Source: Planctomycetia bacterium
Lineage (GTDB): Bacteria; Planctomycetota; Planctomycetia; Pirellulales; Thermoguttaceae
Reading direction: 5' to 3'
NCBI GenBank assembly: GCA_026401055.1
Contig: JAPLNP010000447.1
Coordinates: 1-39,139, forward strand
Length of the DNA: 39,139 nt
The translations under genes and the position numbers were made by a program. Positions within the stretch are counted from its first letter, which is position 1. Each line of letters starts with the position of its first letter. Below are positions 30,782-39,139 of the stretch, one piece after another. The notes beneath the pieces were generated by a model that did no database searches, had not been told where the DNA came from, and saw only the letters and a program-made list of their open reading frames with translations.

Positions 30782-32483
30782 TCACTCGACGGTGACGCTT
30801 TTGGCCAGGTTTCGCGGCTTGTCGACGTCGCAGCCCCGGCAGACGGCGATGTGGTAGGCCAACAGTTGCAGCGGAATGATGCTGACGATCGGCTGCAGGA
30901 ACTCCTCGACCGCGGGAATCTCGATCACGTCGTCGGCCAAGTCGGCCGCCACGGTGTCGCCCTCGCCGACCACGGCGATCACCGGGCCGCCCCGGGCCTT
31001 GATCTCCTGAAGGTTCGCCATCACCTTGTCGTAAACCAGGCTGTGCGGCATCAGGAACACGCTGGGCGTGTTGCGGTCGACCAGCGCGATCGGTCCGTGC
31101 TTCATCTCCGCCGCCGGATAGCCTTCGGCGTGAATGTAGCTGATCTCCTTGAGCTTGAGCGCCCCTTCGAGCGCCGTCGGAAAATTGAACTGCCGGCCGA
31201 GGTACAGAAAGTTGTTGCACCGGGCGTACTTCTCGGCGATCCGCCGCACTGCATCGTTGGTGTCCAGCGCGGCGCGGACCTTGTCGGGCAGGTTCTGCAA
31301 CTGCTGGATCACGCGCATGCCGGCGTCGAAACTCAGGTGGTGCAGCCGCCCGAAATACAAGGCCAGCAGGCTGGTGACGACGCACTGCGACGTGAACGCC
31401 TTGGTCGACGCGACGCCGATTTCCGGACCGGCGTGCAGGTAGATCCCGCCGTCGGCCTCGTTGGCGATCGTGCTGCCCACGACGTTGCAGATCGACAGCG
31501 TCGGATGCCCCTTGCGCTTGATCTCGCGCAACGCCGCGAGCGTGTCGGCCGTTTCGCCGCTTTGGGTGATGAAGATGGCGGGGCGCCAGGTTCAACCCGC
31601 CCAGCTTCGCCGTGGCGGCGTCCAGGTCGAGCCGTCCCCGCATGGCGTTGGCGATCGACTCGGGCTGCTCGAAGATCTCTTTGAGCATGAAGTGATCGTA
31701 CCCGCCCGTGTCGACGTCGCCCGACTGAAGATCGAGCACCTTGACGCTGTGCTTGACGTGTCCCTGATCGCGGTGGATGACGCGCAGCGAGTTGGCGGTG
31801 ATGACGGCTAGTTCGTGGTCGGCCAGGAAAACGATCTTGTCGGTTCGGCCGGCAAGGGGCGACGTGTCGCTGGCGACGAAATGCTCGCCGGCGCCGACCC
31901 CGACAATCAGCGGACTTCCCCGCCGGGCCGCAATCATCACCTCCGGATAGTCGCGAAACAGGATCGCCAGGCCGAAAGTCCCTTGCAGTTGCGCCAGCGC
32001 CGCCTGCACCGCTTCGATCAGCGGCTCGTAGGTCCCGGCCGCCGAGCCGCGCGCCGGCGGCTGCTTGGCGAGACAACTGGCCACGAGATGGGCGATCACC
32101 TCGGTGTCGGTCGCCGAGGCGAAGTGGTATCCCTCGGCCTCCAGCCGGCACCGCAGCGACAGGAAGTTCTCGATCACGCCGTTATGGACCACGGCCAGCA
32201 CCCCGTCGCCGCCGAGGTGCGGATGGGCGTTCGCCACGGTAGGGGAGCCGTGCGTAGCCCAGCGGGTGTGGCCGATGCCGATTCGCCCCGGCGTGGGCGT
32301 TTCGGCTTCCTGCCGCACAAGTTCCTCGATTCGACCGACACTCTTGGCTAAAGCGAGATAACCCCCGGGCGTAATCGTTGCCACGCCCGCGCTGTCGTAT
32401 CCCCGGTACTCGAGCCGTCGCAGGCCGCCAATGAGGAAATCGACCGCCTCAGCCGCCCCGACGTATCCGACGATTCCACACAT
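30782..32483 (-). pseudogene. glmS: glmS, glutamine--fructose-6-phosphate aminotransferase, with internal deletion and frameshift
   Basis: GlmS makes glucosamine-6-phosphate from fructose-6-phosphate and glutamine, the first step to UDP-GlcNAc. The start ATG 32483 gives MCGIVGYVG with the catalytic Cys2; GGGGA lies upstream. The glutaminase domain is intact (RRLEYRGYDSAG, GHTRWATHG, HNGVIENF) through GGYDHFMLKEIFEQPES and AKLGGLNLAP (about codon 300). It should then read through the CGTS and ASEFRYR region of the first SIS domain. Instead it jumps, in another frame, to AIFITQSGETADTLAAL (from about 31579), and the second SIS domain is intact to NLAKSVTVE. About 55-60 codons are missing at 31577-31590. 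As written it cannot make the isomerase. It is either a broken copy or an assembly error in what is normally an essential gene. Confidence 0.85.
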
Positions 32484-32762
32484 GGCATTCCCCAAAAGAG
32501 TTATACTATTTTTTTCCAGGGATGGGATGTGAAAGTGTAGCATAACCGCGCAGCCGGGGGCGGCCGGGCCACATTGTCATTATGTCGCCAATCGGGCGGG
32601 ACTATCCTGGATTCTCATGGTTCGTGACACGGCGGAACACGACGATCCTCGGACCGCCGTTCGGCGTCTGGCAGCGGCGGCTTGGGGGAGGTAACCTATA
32701 TCGACTGCAACGGGCCGATCGGGCGCATCCCCCGGCACGGAATCCCACGCGAGGAAACACCC

Positions 32763-33899
32763 ATGAACGCACGGTTTCATCGACTCGGCCTGACCGCCAT
32801 CGCCTTGACGTTGCTTCTCTGTCCCGCGACCTTCGCCCGGGAGCGTTGGACGACGGAGCAAGCCAATGCCTGGTGGTCGAAGCAGCCCTGGCTGGTCGGC
32901 TGCAACTTCATTCCCAGCACGGCCATCAATCAACTGGAGATGTGGCAGGCCGAAACGTTCGACCCCGAGACGATTGATCGCGAACTCGGCTGGGCCGAGG
33001 GGCTTGGTTTCAACAGCGTCCGAGTGTTTCTGCACAATCTGCTCTGGCAGCAGGATCGCGAGGGGTTCCTCGCGCGGGTCGAGCAGTTCCTGGCGATTGC
33101 CGACAAGCATGGAATCGGCGTGGTGTTCGTGCCGTTGGACGGCGTGTGGGACCCGGAGCCCAAGCTCGGCCCTCAGCGCGAGCCCCGACCGCACGTCCAC
33201 AACAGCGGCTGGGTGCAGGCCCCCGGGGCGGCGATCTTGGGCGACCCGGCGCGTCACGACGAGTTGCGGCCCTACGTCCACGGTCTGGTCCGCCATTTCC
33301 GCGACGACCGGCGGGTTCAAGCCTGGGACCTCTTCAACGAGCCGGACAACTCCAACGAGAATTCCTATGGAGCGAGCGGTTCGCGCGCCGAGTTGTCGAA
33401 CAAGGCCGAGATGGCCACGGCGTTGCTCGGGAAGGTCTTTGTCTGGGCCCGCGAAGCGGACCCGTCGCAGCCGCTCACCGCCGGCGTTTGGATTCTGCGC
33501 CCGCCGGGAGAGAAGGCGCCGCCGATCGAGCGGGTGATGCTCGACGAGTCGGACATTCTGAGCTTCCACAGCTACGGCGAGTTGAAGGACGTGCGGGCAT
33601 TCGTCGAGCGGCTGCGGCCGTTGAACCGGCCGGTTCTGTGCACGGAGTACATGGCCCGGCCGGCGGGCAGCCGGTTCGATCCCATGCTGTCCTTCTTCAA
33701 GCAGGAGAAGATCGGCGCGTACAACTGGGGCTTCGTCGACGGCAAATCGCAGACGATCTATCCCTGGGACTCGTGGCAGAAGCCTTACACCGCCGAGCCC
33801 AAAGTGTGGTTCCACGACGTCTTCCGCAAGGACGGCACGCCGTACGACGCCGCCGAAGTGGACTACATTCGCTCGGTGACCGGCGCGAAGTTGCGATAA
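32763..33899 (+). CDS. Secreted glycoside hydrolase, GH5-like TIM barrel
   Basis: The protein has 378 residues. ATG 32763 follows GAGGA seven bases upstream; the frame is open to 32682 but without a site. A signal peptide occupies residues 1-25 (core LTAIALTLLL, cleavage after TFA). The rest fits a (beta/alpha)8 glycosidase: NSVRVFLHNLLW on an early strand, AWDLFNEPDN with Glu193 as the likely acid/base, ILSFHSYGEL, and VLCTEYMARP with Glu295 as the likely nucleophile, then YNWGFVDGKSQTIYPW. The NEP and TEY spacing matches clan GH-A, best GH5-like, so cellulase, mannanase or related endo-activity is possible; the substrate cannot be told. It is periplasmic or exported. Single gene, divergent from glmS. 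Confidence 0.85.
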   Translation: MNARFHRLGLTAIALTLLLCPATFARERWTTEQANAWWSKQPWLVGCNFIPSTAINQLEMWQAETFDPETIDRELGWAEGLGFNSVRVFLHNLLWQQDREGFLARVEQFLAIADKHGIGVVFVPLDGVWDPEPKLGPQREPRPHVHNSGWVQAPGAAILGDPARHDELRPYVHGLVRHFRDDRRVQAWDLFNEPDNSNENSYGASGSRAELSNKAEMATALLGKVFVWAREADPSQPLTAGVWILRPPGEKAPPIERVMLDESDILSFHSYGELKDVRAFVERLRPLNRPVLCTEYMARPAGSRFDPMLSFFKQEKIGAYNWGFVDGKSQTIYPWDSWQKPYTAEPKVWFHDVFRKDGTPYDAAEVDYIRSVTGAKLR

Positions 33900-34110
33900 G
33901 TGGCAAGAGACTATCTCAGAACGCCTACGCCGTGCTCAGGACGTCGTCTCGTGCCCGCGAATACCGTGGCAGACTTGGGATCCATGGCCAAATCCAGCCG
34001 ACTTGGCTAGTCCCGGGCAATCTGCATGGCATGACGCCGCCTGTCAGAAGAAAGCGGTAACACACGCCGCGGCACTACTGGGCAAGCCAACCGTGGCGCC
34101 CGATGCCACC

Positions 34111-34959
34111 CTACGCCTCTTTCGGCCCGTTGAGGCTCTCGCTGAGCTTGTTGAGGGCCTCGGTCTCGATCTGGCGGACTCGCTCGCGCGTCAGTCCCAG
34201 GGTTTCGCCGATCTCCTTGAGCGTGCGGGGCTCGTTGTCGGCCAGGCCGAAACGCATCCGCAGCACCGTGGCCTCGCGCTGGTCCATCGTGTCCAGACGC
34301 CGCAGGACGTGCCTGAGGTTGTCGTGCTCGATCAGATCGTCCTCGGGCGGTCGCGCGCGATCGTCCATGACCATTTCGCCCAGCGACCAGCCCGCCTCCG
34401 CCTGGTCCGTCTGCGGCGTGAGGTTGTAGATGCGGATGGCCTTCTTGATGATGGGGAGCTTTTTGCAGGGCAAGCCGAGGACGCGGGCAACTTCCTCGGG
34501 CGTGGGCGTGCGGCCGAGTTCCTCGGTCAGCCGGGTGCTCGCGCGGCGCCATTTCGAGAGCAACTCGACCATGTAGGCCGGGATGCGGATCGTCTTGGCC
34601 GTGTTGATCAACGCCCGCTTGATCGACTGCTTGATCCAGTAGCTCGCGTAGGTCGAGAACCGGGTACCCATGGCCGGATCGAACCCTTCGACTGCCCGCA
34701 GCAGTCCGAGATTGCCCTCTTCGATCAGGTCCTGTAAGCCCAGGCCCTTGCCCGTGTACCCGCGGGCGATATTGACCACGAGGCGCAGGTTGGCGCGGAC
34801 CATGCGATCGCGGGCTTGGGTGTTGCCCTGTCCGATGGCGATGGCCAGGTCCTGTTCGTCGCCGGCCGAGAGCAACTGCGTTTCGTTGATCTCCCTCAGG
34901 TACGTTTCCAACGGGGATTGGACGGACGAGAGGGAAGGTTTTCGTTGAGTCGTGGGCAT
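34111..34959 (-). CDS. RNA polymerase sigma factor, group-2 sigma-70 (RpoD/SigA-related)
   Basis: The protein has 282 residues from ATG 34959. The longer frame to 35085 adds 42 residues unlike the family and runs close to the rpsA terminator, so the shorter start is preferred even though no clear ribosome site is visible. Region 1.2 is at about 15-47 (SPLETYLREINET); region 2 at about 51-121 (NLRLVVNIARGY, DLIEEGNLGLLRAVEGFDP, FSTYASYWIKQSIKRAL); region 3 at about 130-205; region 4 at about 217-270 (RTLKEIGETLGLTRERVRQIE, the -35-binding helix-turn-helix). Region 1.1 is absent and the protein is short, so it is probably an alternative (non-essential-type) sigma rather than the main housekeeping one. 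It lies downstream of rpsA on the same strand but is separated by a strong terminator. Confidence 0.92.
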   Translation of the reverse strand: MPTTQRKPSLSSVQSPLETYLREINETQLLSAGDEQDLAIAIGQGNTQARDRMVRANLRLVVNIARGYTGKGLGLQDLIEEGNLGLLRAVEGFDPAMGTRFSTYASYWIKQSIKRALINTAKTIRIPAYMVELLSKWRRASTRLTEELGRTPTPEEVARVLGLPCKKLPIIKKAIRIYNLTPQTDQAEAGWSLGEMVMDDRARPPEDDLIEHDNLRHVLRRLDTMDQREATVLRMRFGLADNEPRTLKEIGETLGLTRERVRQIETEALNKLSESLNGPKEA

Positions 34960-35086
34960 GTGGAAGCGTACCGTCAGTGGTCCTGGGACATTCATCCAGA
35001 GTCCACTATCGACGCCGCCGGGAAGCTTTCTGCAACGAAGCGCGTGCGTGATGAGGTGGGGCGAATGTAAGCGAGTTTCGGGCAAT

Positions 35087-35126
35087 GCGGAAGAAAACGG
35101 CCCCGCCGGGATGGACCGGCGGGGCC
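35087..35126 (-). terminator. Rho-independent terminator of rpsA
   Basis: Read on the minus strand, GGCCCCGCCGG and CCGGCGGGGCC form a perfect 11-bp stem (35126-35116 / 35109-35099) with a 6-nt loop, followed by GTTTTCTTCC. It lies 37 bp past the rpsA stop and separates rpsA from the sigma-factor gene. Confidence 0.92.
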
Positions 35127-35163
35127 AGGATGGATCAGGTTTCGAGCGGGACCGGCCGAGCGC

Positions 35164-37068
35164 CTACTTGTCGGTTTCCTCGGCGGAGTCGCCGGACGGT
35201 TCTTCCGGTTCTGCCGACTCTGCTTCCGCGACGTCCTCGGCCGCTTGGTCCGTCTTGGCTGACTTTTCCGCTTTATGCCTGGGGATGGGCGCGATCAGCG
35301 GGCCGGAGCTGCTGCCGACGCCGCCTTTGAGGTCGACGTGCCTGACCGCCGGCGCGGACGAATCGGAAGCGCCCTTGGCTTCTTCCTTGGCCGCCTCGGC
35401 TTCGGCTTCCTCGGCCCATTCGACCCGTTTGCGCGACAGCCCGATCTTCCGCTCGTCCGGATCGACGCGGAGGACCTTCACCTCGATTTCCTCGCCGACC
35501 TTGACGATTTCTTCGGGGTCTTCGACCTTGTGATCGGCCAGTTCGGAGATGTGCAACAGGCCTTCCAGCCCGTCCTCGAGTCCGACGAAGACGCCGAAAT
35601 TCGTAATCTTGGTGACCGTGCCGCGGACGATCTGCCCGAGCGCGTACTTGCCCGGAATGTCGTTCGCCCACGGATCCTCGTTCAACTGCTTCAACCCCAG
35701 CGCGATGCGGCGTCGGTTCTGATCGACGGACAGGACCTTGCACTCGATTTGCTGGCCCTTCTCGACGACCTCGTTGGGATGGCTGATCTTTCGGGTCCAC
35801 GACATGTCGCTGACGTGCAGCAGGCCGTCGATGCCTTCCTCGATCTCGATGAACGCCCCGTAATTGGTCAGGTTGCGGACGGTGCCGGTGACGACGCTGT
35901 CCGGCGGATAGCGATGGGCGACCTGGTCCCAGGGATTCTCCTGGGTTTGCTTCATGCCCAGCGAGATCTCCTGTTTCTCCTTGTTGATGCCCAGCACGAC
36001 GACGTCGATGAGGTCTTCGATCTGCACCAGGTCGCTGGGATGGCCGATCCGTTTGGTCCAGGACATCTCGCTGATGTGGACCAGGCCCTCGATTCCCTCT
36101 TCCAGCTTGACGAAGGCGCCGTAGCTCATGACGTTGACGACGGTGCCCTTGATGTGGGAGCCGACGGGATACTTCTGTTCGACCTCTTCCCAGGGGCTGG
36201 CCATTTTCTGCTTCAGCCCCAGGGCGATCTTCTCCTTCTCGCGGTCGATGTGCAGGATCTGCACCTCGATTTCCTCGTCGATGGCGACCATTTCGGAGGG
36301 GTGATTGATGCGACCCCAACTCATGTCGGTGATGTGCAACAGCCCGTCGATCCCCCCGAGGTCCACGAACGCGCCGAATTCGGCGATGTTCTTGACGACG
36401 CCCTTGCGGACCTGCCCGATTGCCAGGTCTTCGAGCAATTGCGCTTTCTTTTCGGCCCGCTCGGCCTCGATCAGCGTTCGGCGGCTGACGACGATGTTTC
36501 GCCGGGCCTCGTCGATCTTCAGGACGATGCACTGGATGGTGCGGCCGATGTAGTCGCCGATGTCGGCGGGGCGGCGGATGTCGACCTGGCTGGCCGGCAG
36601 GAAGACGTTCACGCCGATGTCCACCAGCAGTCCGCCCTTGATCTTCCGCGTGACCTGGCCGGTGACGACGTCCCCTTCGTGGACGGTTTCCATCACCTTC
36701 ATCCAGGCCTCGATCTTCTCGGCCTTCCGCTTGCTGAGGCTGATCATGCCCCGCGACTCGTCCACCCGACCCAAGACGTCCTCGACGTCTTCGATCAGGA
36801 CTTTGATCATTTGGCCGGGCAAGGGCGGGGGCTCGTTCTCGTCCCACTCGTTGCGCAGGATGACGCCCTCGCTCTTGTAGCCGACGTCGACCAGCACGAA
36901 GTCGCCGTCGATCCGGAGCACCTTGCCCTGGACAATCTGATTGACGGCGATTTCCTGGCCGCCCCAATCGATGTCTTCCGGCGGAGCGCCCTCCAACGCC
37001 TGCGACAGCTCCGACTGCCATTCGTGTTCGCTAAGATCCAGACCTCGAATTAAGTTGCGGTTGACCAT
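35164..37068 (-). CDS. rpsA: 30S ribosomal protein S1, six S1 domains
   Basis: The protein has 634 residues from ATG 37068; the longer frame upstream (to 37335) is leader sequence spanning the promoter. It has six S1 RNA-binding domains at about 42-116, 130-198, 217-287, 302-374, 389-461 and 476-548. Domains 3-6 carry the full FGAFV...GL.H.S..SW pattern; domains 1 and 2 are divergent, as in the ribosome-docking half of S1. A long acidic, Ala/Glu-rich tail (about 549-634) follows. S1 binds mRNA leaders on the 30S subunit and assists initiation, which fits the weak Shine-Dalgarno sequence of several genes here. It is expressed from its own promoter with a long leader and closed by a strong terminator. 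Confidence 0.95.
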   Translation of the reverse strand: MVNRNLIRGLDLSEHEWQSELSQALEGAPPEDIDWGGQEIAVNQIVQGKVLRIDGDFVLVDVGYKSEGVILRNEWDENEPPPLPGQMIKVLIEDVEDVLGRVDESRGMISLSKRKAEKIEAWMKVMETVHEGDVVTGQVTRKIKGGLLVDIGVNVFLPASQVDIRRPADIGDYIGRTIQCIVLKIDEARRNIVVSRRTLIEAERAEKKAQLLEDLAIGQVRKGVVKNIAEFGAFVDLGGIDGLLHITDMSWGRINHPSEMVAIDEEIEVQILHIDREKEKIALGLKQKMASPWEEVEQKYPVGSHIKGTVVNVMSYGAFVKLEEGIEGLVHISEMSWTKRIGHPSDLVQIEDLIDVVVLGINKEKQEISLGMKQTQENPWDQVAHRYPPDSVVTGTVRNLTNYGAFIEIEEGIDGLLHVSDMSWTRKISHPNEVVEKGQQIECKVLSVDQNRRRIALGLKQLNEDPWANDIPGKYALGQIVRGTVTKITNFGVFVGLEDGLEGLLHISELADHKVEDPEEIVKVGEEIEVKVLRVDPDERKIGLSRKRVEWAEEAEAEAAKEEAKGASDSSAPAVRHVDLKGGVGSSSGPLIAPIPRHKAEKSAKTDQAAEDVAEAESAEPEEPSGDSAEETDK

Positions 37069-37226
37069 ATTTCGTGTGTTACGACCCCGGACGGTGAGAG
37101 CAAAGGGCGGCCACGGGAGCAGGCCCGGGACGCCGATCACGCCACCCCCAAAAGAAGGTAAGAAACTGTCTTCGTTCGTCTGGCCCCCCAACGCGAGGGG
37201 CAACCGCAGACGGGAACGAATCGTTA

Positions 37227-37255
37227 AGTATAGAGTACGCTCACGGTCCTGACAA
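37227..37255 (-). promoter_or_regulatory. Sigma-70 promoter of rpsA
   Basis: Minus strand: TTGTCA (37255-37250), a 17-bp spacer, TATACT (37232-37227). The predicted start near 37220 leaves a leader of about 150 nt before the ATG at 37068, long enough for control by S1 itself, which is known in other bacteria. That control is only inferred here. Confidence 0.7.
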
Positions 37256-37343
37256 TCGCAGCGAACGCGCCTTTTGTGCCGGGGTGTGGGCGTCTCCAAA
37301 GAACTACGCTGCTGTATTCCACCGTAAACGATCAAGGTGCGCT

Positions 37344-37356
37344 GTAGTATTACTAC
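37344..37356. promoter_or_regulatory. Palindrome upstream of the guaA promoter
   Basis: GTAGTA-T-TACTAC (37344-37356) is a perfect 6-bp inverted repeat with a 1-bp centre, lying 17 bp upstream of the guaA -35 element. It could bind a dimeric regulator; no specific candidate. Confidence 0.3.
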
Positions 37357-37372
37357 CCACCGATTCCCGCCC

Positions 37373-37402
37373 CTGGCACGTCTTAGCCGATCGCCCTATA
37401 AT
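37373..37402 (+). promoter_or_regulatory. Sigma-70 promoter of guaA
   Basis: CTGGCA (37373-37378), an 18-bp spacer, TATAAT (37397-37402, perfect -10). The start is expected near 37409, giving a leader of about 20 nt that contains only the ribosome site. Confidence 0.7.
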
Positions 37403-37416
37403 TCGGGGTTTCCCCC

Positions 37417-37423
37417 AAAGGAG
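37417..37423 (+). promoter_or_regulatory. Ribosome-binding site deciding the GTG start of guaA
   Basis: AAAGGAG lies six bases before GTG 37430. Upstream codons of the same frame overlap the promoter, so they cannot be translated from this transcript. Confidence 0.85.
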
Positions 37424-37429
37424 ACTCGC

Positions 37430-38980
37430 GTGCCCCGGCTTGCCGATGAGAAGGTTTTGGTGCTCGATTTCGGGTCGCAGTACGCCCAACTGATCGCCCG
37501 GCGGGTTCGGCAGCAACAGGTCTACTGCGAAATCGTCCGCCACGACATCTCGGCCGAGCGGGTCCGCGAGATCGGCCCCAAGGGCTTGATCCTCTCGGGC
37601 GGCCCTTCGAGCGTCTACGAGGCGGGGGCCCCCAAGTGCGACCCGGAGTTGTTTCGGCTCGGGCTGCCGGTGCTGGGGATCTGTTACGGGATGCAGTTGA
37701 TCGCGGACGCCTTGGGTTCCCGGGTCCAGAGCGCCCCGGCCCGGGAGTACGGGCGTGCCCAATGCCGCGTCACGGCCGCCGACGCCCTGTTCGAGGGCGT
37801 GCCCGAGACGATCGAGGTCTGGATGAGCCACGGCGACCAGGTTGCCCAGGTCTCGGAGGAGTTCCAGCCCTTGGCGGCGACCGCGACGTGTCCGGTGGCC
37901 GCCGTGAAGCATCGCCGGCTGCCGATCTACGGCTTGCAGTTCCATCCCGAGGTGACCCACACGCCCCACGGCTCGGAGTTGTTGCGCAATTTCCTGACCA
38001 AGGTCTGCGGATGCGCGGGCACGTGGAAGCTCGGCGATTTCGCCGACGAGACGATCCGGCGGATTCGTGCCGAGGTCGGCGAGAGCCGGGTGATTTGCGG
38101 GCTGTCCGGCGGGGTCGATTCCGCGGTCGTCGCGGCGCTCTTGGCCCGGGCGATCGGGCCGCGGCTCTCGTGCATACTGGTCGACAACGGGCTCTTGCGC
38201 AAGGCGGAGGCCGAATCGGTCATCAAGGAGTTCTCCGACCATTTCAAGACGGACCTGCACGTCGTTCAAGCCGAGGACCGCTTTCTCGCCGCGCTGGCGG
38301 GCGAAACGCGGCCGCAGGAGAAGCGTCGCAAGATCGGGCACGCCTTCATCGAGTGTTTCGCCGCCGAGGCCGCCAAGATCGAGAATGCCCGATTCCTCGC
38401 CCAAGGCACGCTCTACCCCGACGTGATCGAAAGCGGCGGAAGCAAGGACGGCCCCGCCGCCACCATCAAGCTGCACCACAACGTCGGCGGACTGCCCGAG
38501 GATCTGGTCTTCACGCTCATCGAGCCGCTGCGCGATCTGTTCAAGGACGAAGTCCGGCGGCTGGGGCTCCAGTTGGGACTGCCGGAGGACATCGTCTGGC
38601 GACATCCGTTTCCCGGCCCGGGGCTGGCGGTGCGCTGCCTCGGCGAGGTCACTCGGGAGCGTCTCGACACGATCCGCGAGGCGGACGCGATCGTGGTCGA
38701 GGAGATCAAGGCGGCGGGCCTGTACCGCGAGACGTCGCAGTCGTTTGCCGTGCTGTTGCCGATCCAGAGCGTCGGGGTGATGGGCGACGCCCGAACGTAC
38801 GAGGACGCCGTGGCGGTCCGCTCGATCCAGAGCGAAGACTTCATGACGGCCGACTGGAGCCATTTGCCCTACGACGTCTTGGCCCGAATTTCCACGCGGA
38901 TCATCAACGAGGTTCCCGGCGTCAACCGCGTCGTGTATGATATCAGCTCGAAGCCCCCGGCGACGATCGAGTGGGAGTAG
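37430..38980 (+). CDS. guaA: GMP synthase (glutamine-hydrolysing)
   Basis: The protein has 516 residues from GTG 37430. It converts XMP, ATP and glutamine to GMP in the cytoplasm. The class I glutamine amidotransferase domain (about 8-190) has [16 protein letters not shown], the nucleophile in GICYGMQ (Cys85), and the His/Glu pair in FHPEVTH (His172, Glu174). The ATP pyrophosphatase domain opens with the P-loop GLSGGVDS (224-231) and continues with LVDNGLLRK and [11 protein letters not shown]. The C-terminal dimerisation domain ends KPPATIEWE, the family's standard end. All key residues are present. It is divergent from rpsA, and a small membrane-protein gene follows 38 bp downstream, possibly cotranscribed. 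Confidence 0.97.
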   Translation: MPRLADEKVLVLDFGSQYAQLIARRVRQQQVYCEIVRHDISAERVREIGPKGLILSGGPSSVYEAGAPKCDPELFRLGLPVLGICYGMQLIADALGSRVQSAPAREYGRAQCRVTAADALFEGVPETIEVWMSHGDQVAQVSEEFQPLAATATCPVAAVKHRRLPIYGLQFHPEVTHTPHGSELLRNFLTKVCGCAGTWKLGDFADETIRRIRAEVGESRVICGLSGGVDSAVVAALLARAIGPRLSCILVDNGLLRKAEAESVIKEFSDHFKTDLHVVQAEDRFLAALAGETRPQEKRRKIGHAFIECFAAEAAKIENARFLAQGTLYPDVIESGGSKDGPAATIKLHHNVGGLPEDLVFTLIEPLRDLFKDEVRRLGLQLGLPEDIVWRHPFPGPGLAVRCLGEVTRERLDTIREADAIVVEEIKAAGLYRETSQSFAVLLPIQSVGVMGDARTYEDAVAVRSIQSEDFMTADWSHLPYDVLARISTRIINEVPGVNRVVYDISSKPPATIEWE

Positions 38981-39018
38981 CGGCGGTTGTCGGTTGCCAG
39001 CAGAAACCAGGTGGGACC

Positions 39019-39139
39019 ATGGCCAAACCGAGCGGAATGCTGCAAGCCGTGTGCATCTTTGCGATCCTCCTCGGTGTGCTTGGGGTCTGGATCGGCCTGT
39101 TCGGACTCGTCAACGTGGCCACGGGCGGGCGGGTCCAGG
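39019..39139 (+). CDS. Small membrane protein, N-terminal fragment cut by the window end
   Basis: ATG 39019 follows AGGTGGG. The visible 40 codons read MAKPSGMLQAVCIFAILLGV and continue as a hydrophobic stretch up to about residue 33 (GLFGLVNVA), so at least one membrane segment is present close to the N-terminus. It begins 38 bp after guaA on the same strand with no terminator between. Product not recognisable from this fragment. Confidence 0.6.
   Translation, partial: MAKPSGMLQAVCIFAILLGVLGVWIGLFGLVNVATGGRVQ

Noticed and set aside
32484-32762. Promoter between glmS and the glycosidase gene
   Set aside because: TATACT/TATAAC-like boxes occur near 32505-32515 but no -35 at proper spacing was found on either strand.
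34960-35085. 42-residue N-terminal extension of the sigma factor
   Set aside because: Sequence unlike sigma region 1 and running next to the rpsA terminator; MPTTQRKPSLSSVQSPLETYL looks like a normal family start.
37337-37429. 31-residue N-terminal extension of GuaA
   Set aside because: It would overlap the promoter; GTG 37430 has AAAGGAG six bases upstream and gives a family-standard N-terminus.

Overview
The window looks like a high-GC planctomycete chromosome segment, probably from a Pirellula-type lineage. The main reason is that three giant secreted proteins each carry, near the N-terminus, the short planctomycete export/sorting signature (LEDRRLLS, LEPLEQRHLLS, LEYLEDRSLLS). Two of them end in dockerin-like EF-hand pairs. 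A signal-peptide outer-membrane beta-barrel gene lies between them. No tRNA, rRNA, CRISPR array or intact insertion sequence was seen. Assignment to a phylum is from family knowledge and the species is not identified.

Layout. About 1-26,250 is an envelope/extracellular block. (1) A leftward giant gene (11955 to beyond base 1) encodes seven parallel beta-helix modules, one Ig-like domain and about eight PKD domains. In this sequence it is interrupted by an in-frame TAG at 8332-8334 and by a frameshift in a GGG run at 226-228, after which the reading frame continues out of the window. (2) A divergent 400-residue outer-membrane beta-barrel gene (12313-13515) ends at a textbook terminator. (3) A 2,312-residue protein (14039-20977) has an N-terminal domain that may be a propeller, duplicated PPC plus Ig modules, FG-GAP-like repeats, a cohesin-like domain and a dockerin. 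(4) A 1,657-residue protein (21278-26251) has two seven-bladed FG-GAP propellers, Ig-like domains and a dockerin. A common Ig-like module (DSG..N.DN.TN signature) recurs in all three giants, so they look like parts of one cell-surface or matrix adhesion repertoire.

About 26,190-39,139 is mostly housekeeping and regulation: a Gfo/Idh/MocA oxidoreductase with a non-canonical active-site tripeptide; an HDOD protein; an NtrC-like regulator with a degenerate receiver and no GAFTGA loop; a glmS gene that lacks roughly 55-60 codons and is out of frame; a secreted GH5-like glycosidase; a group-2 sigma-70 factor; six-domain ribosomal protein S1; guaA; and the start of a small membrane-protein gene. 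rpsA and guaA are divergent, each with a clear sigma-70 promoter. 

Three coding lesions in one 39-kb window (TAG, 1-nt frameshift, glmS deletion) mean that either the assembly contains errors or genes are decaying. Read support would settle this. The most interesting biology is the degenerate NtrC-like regulator, the duplicated-module giant surface proteins, and a perfect 12-bp palindrome placed at the predicted transcription start of the propeller gene.
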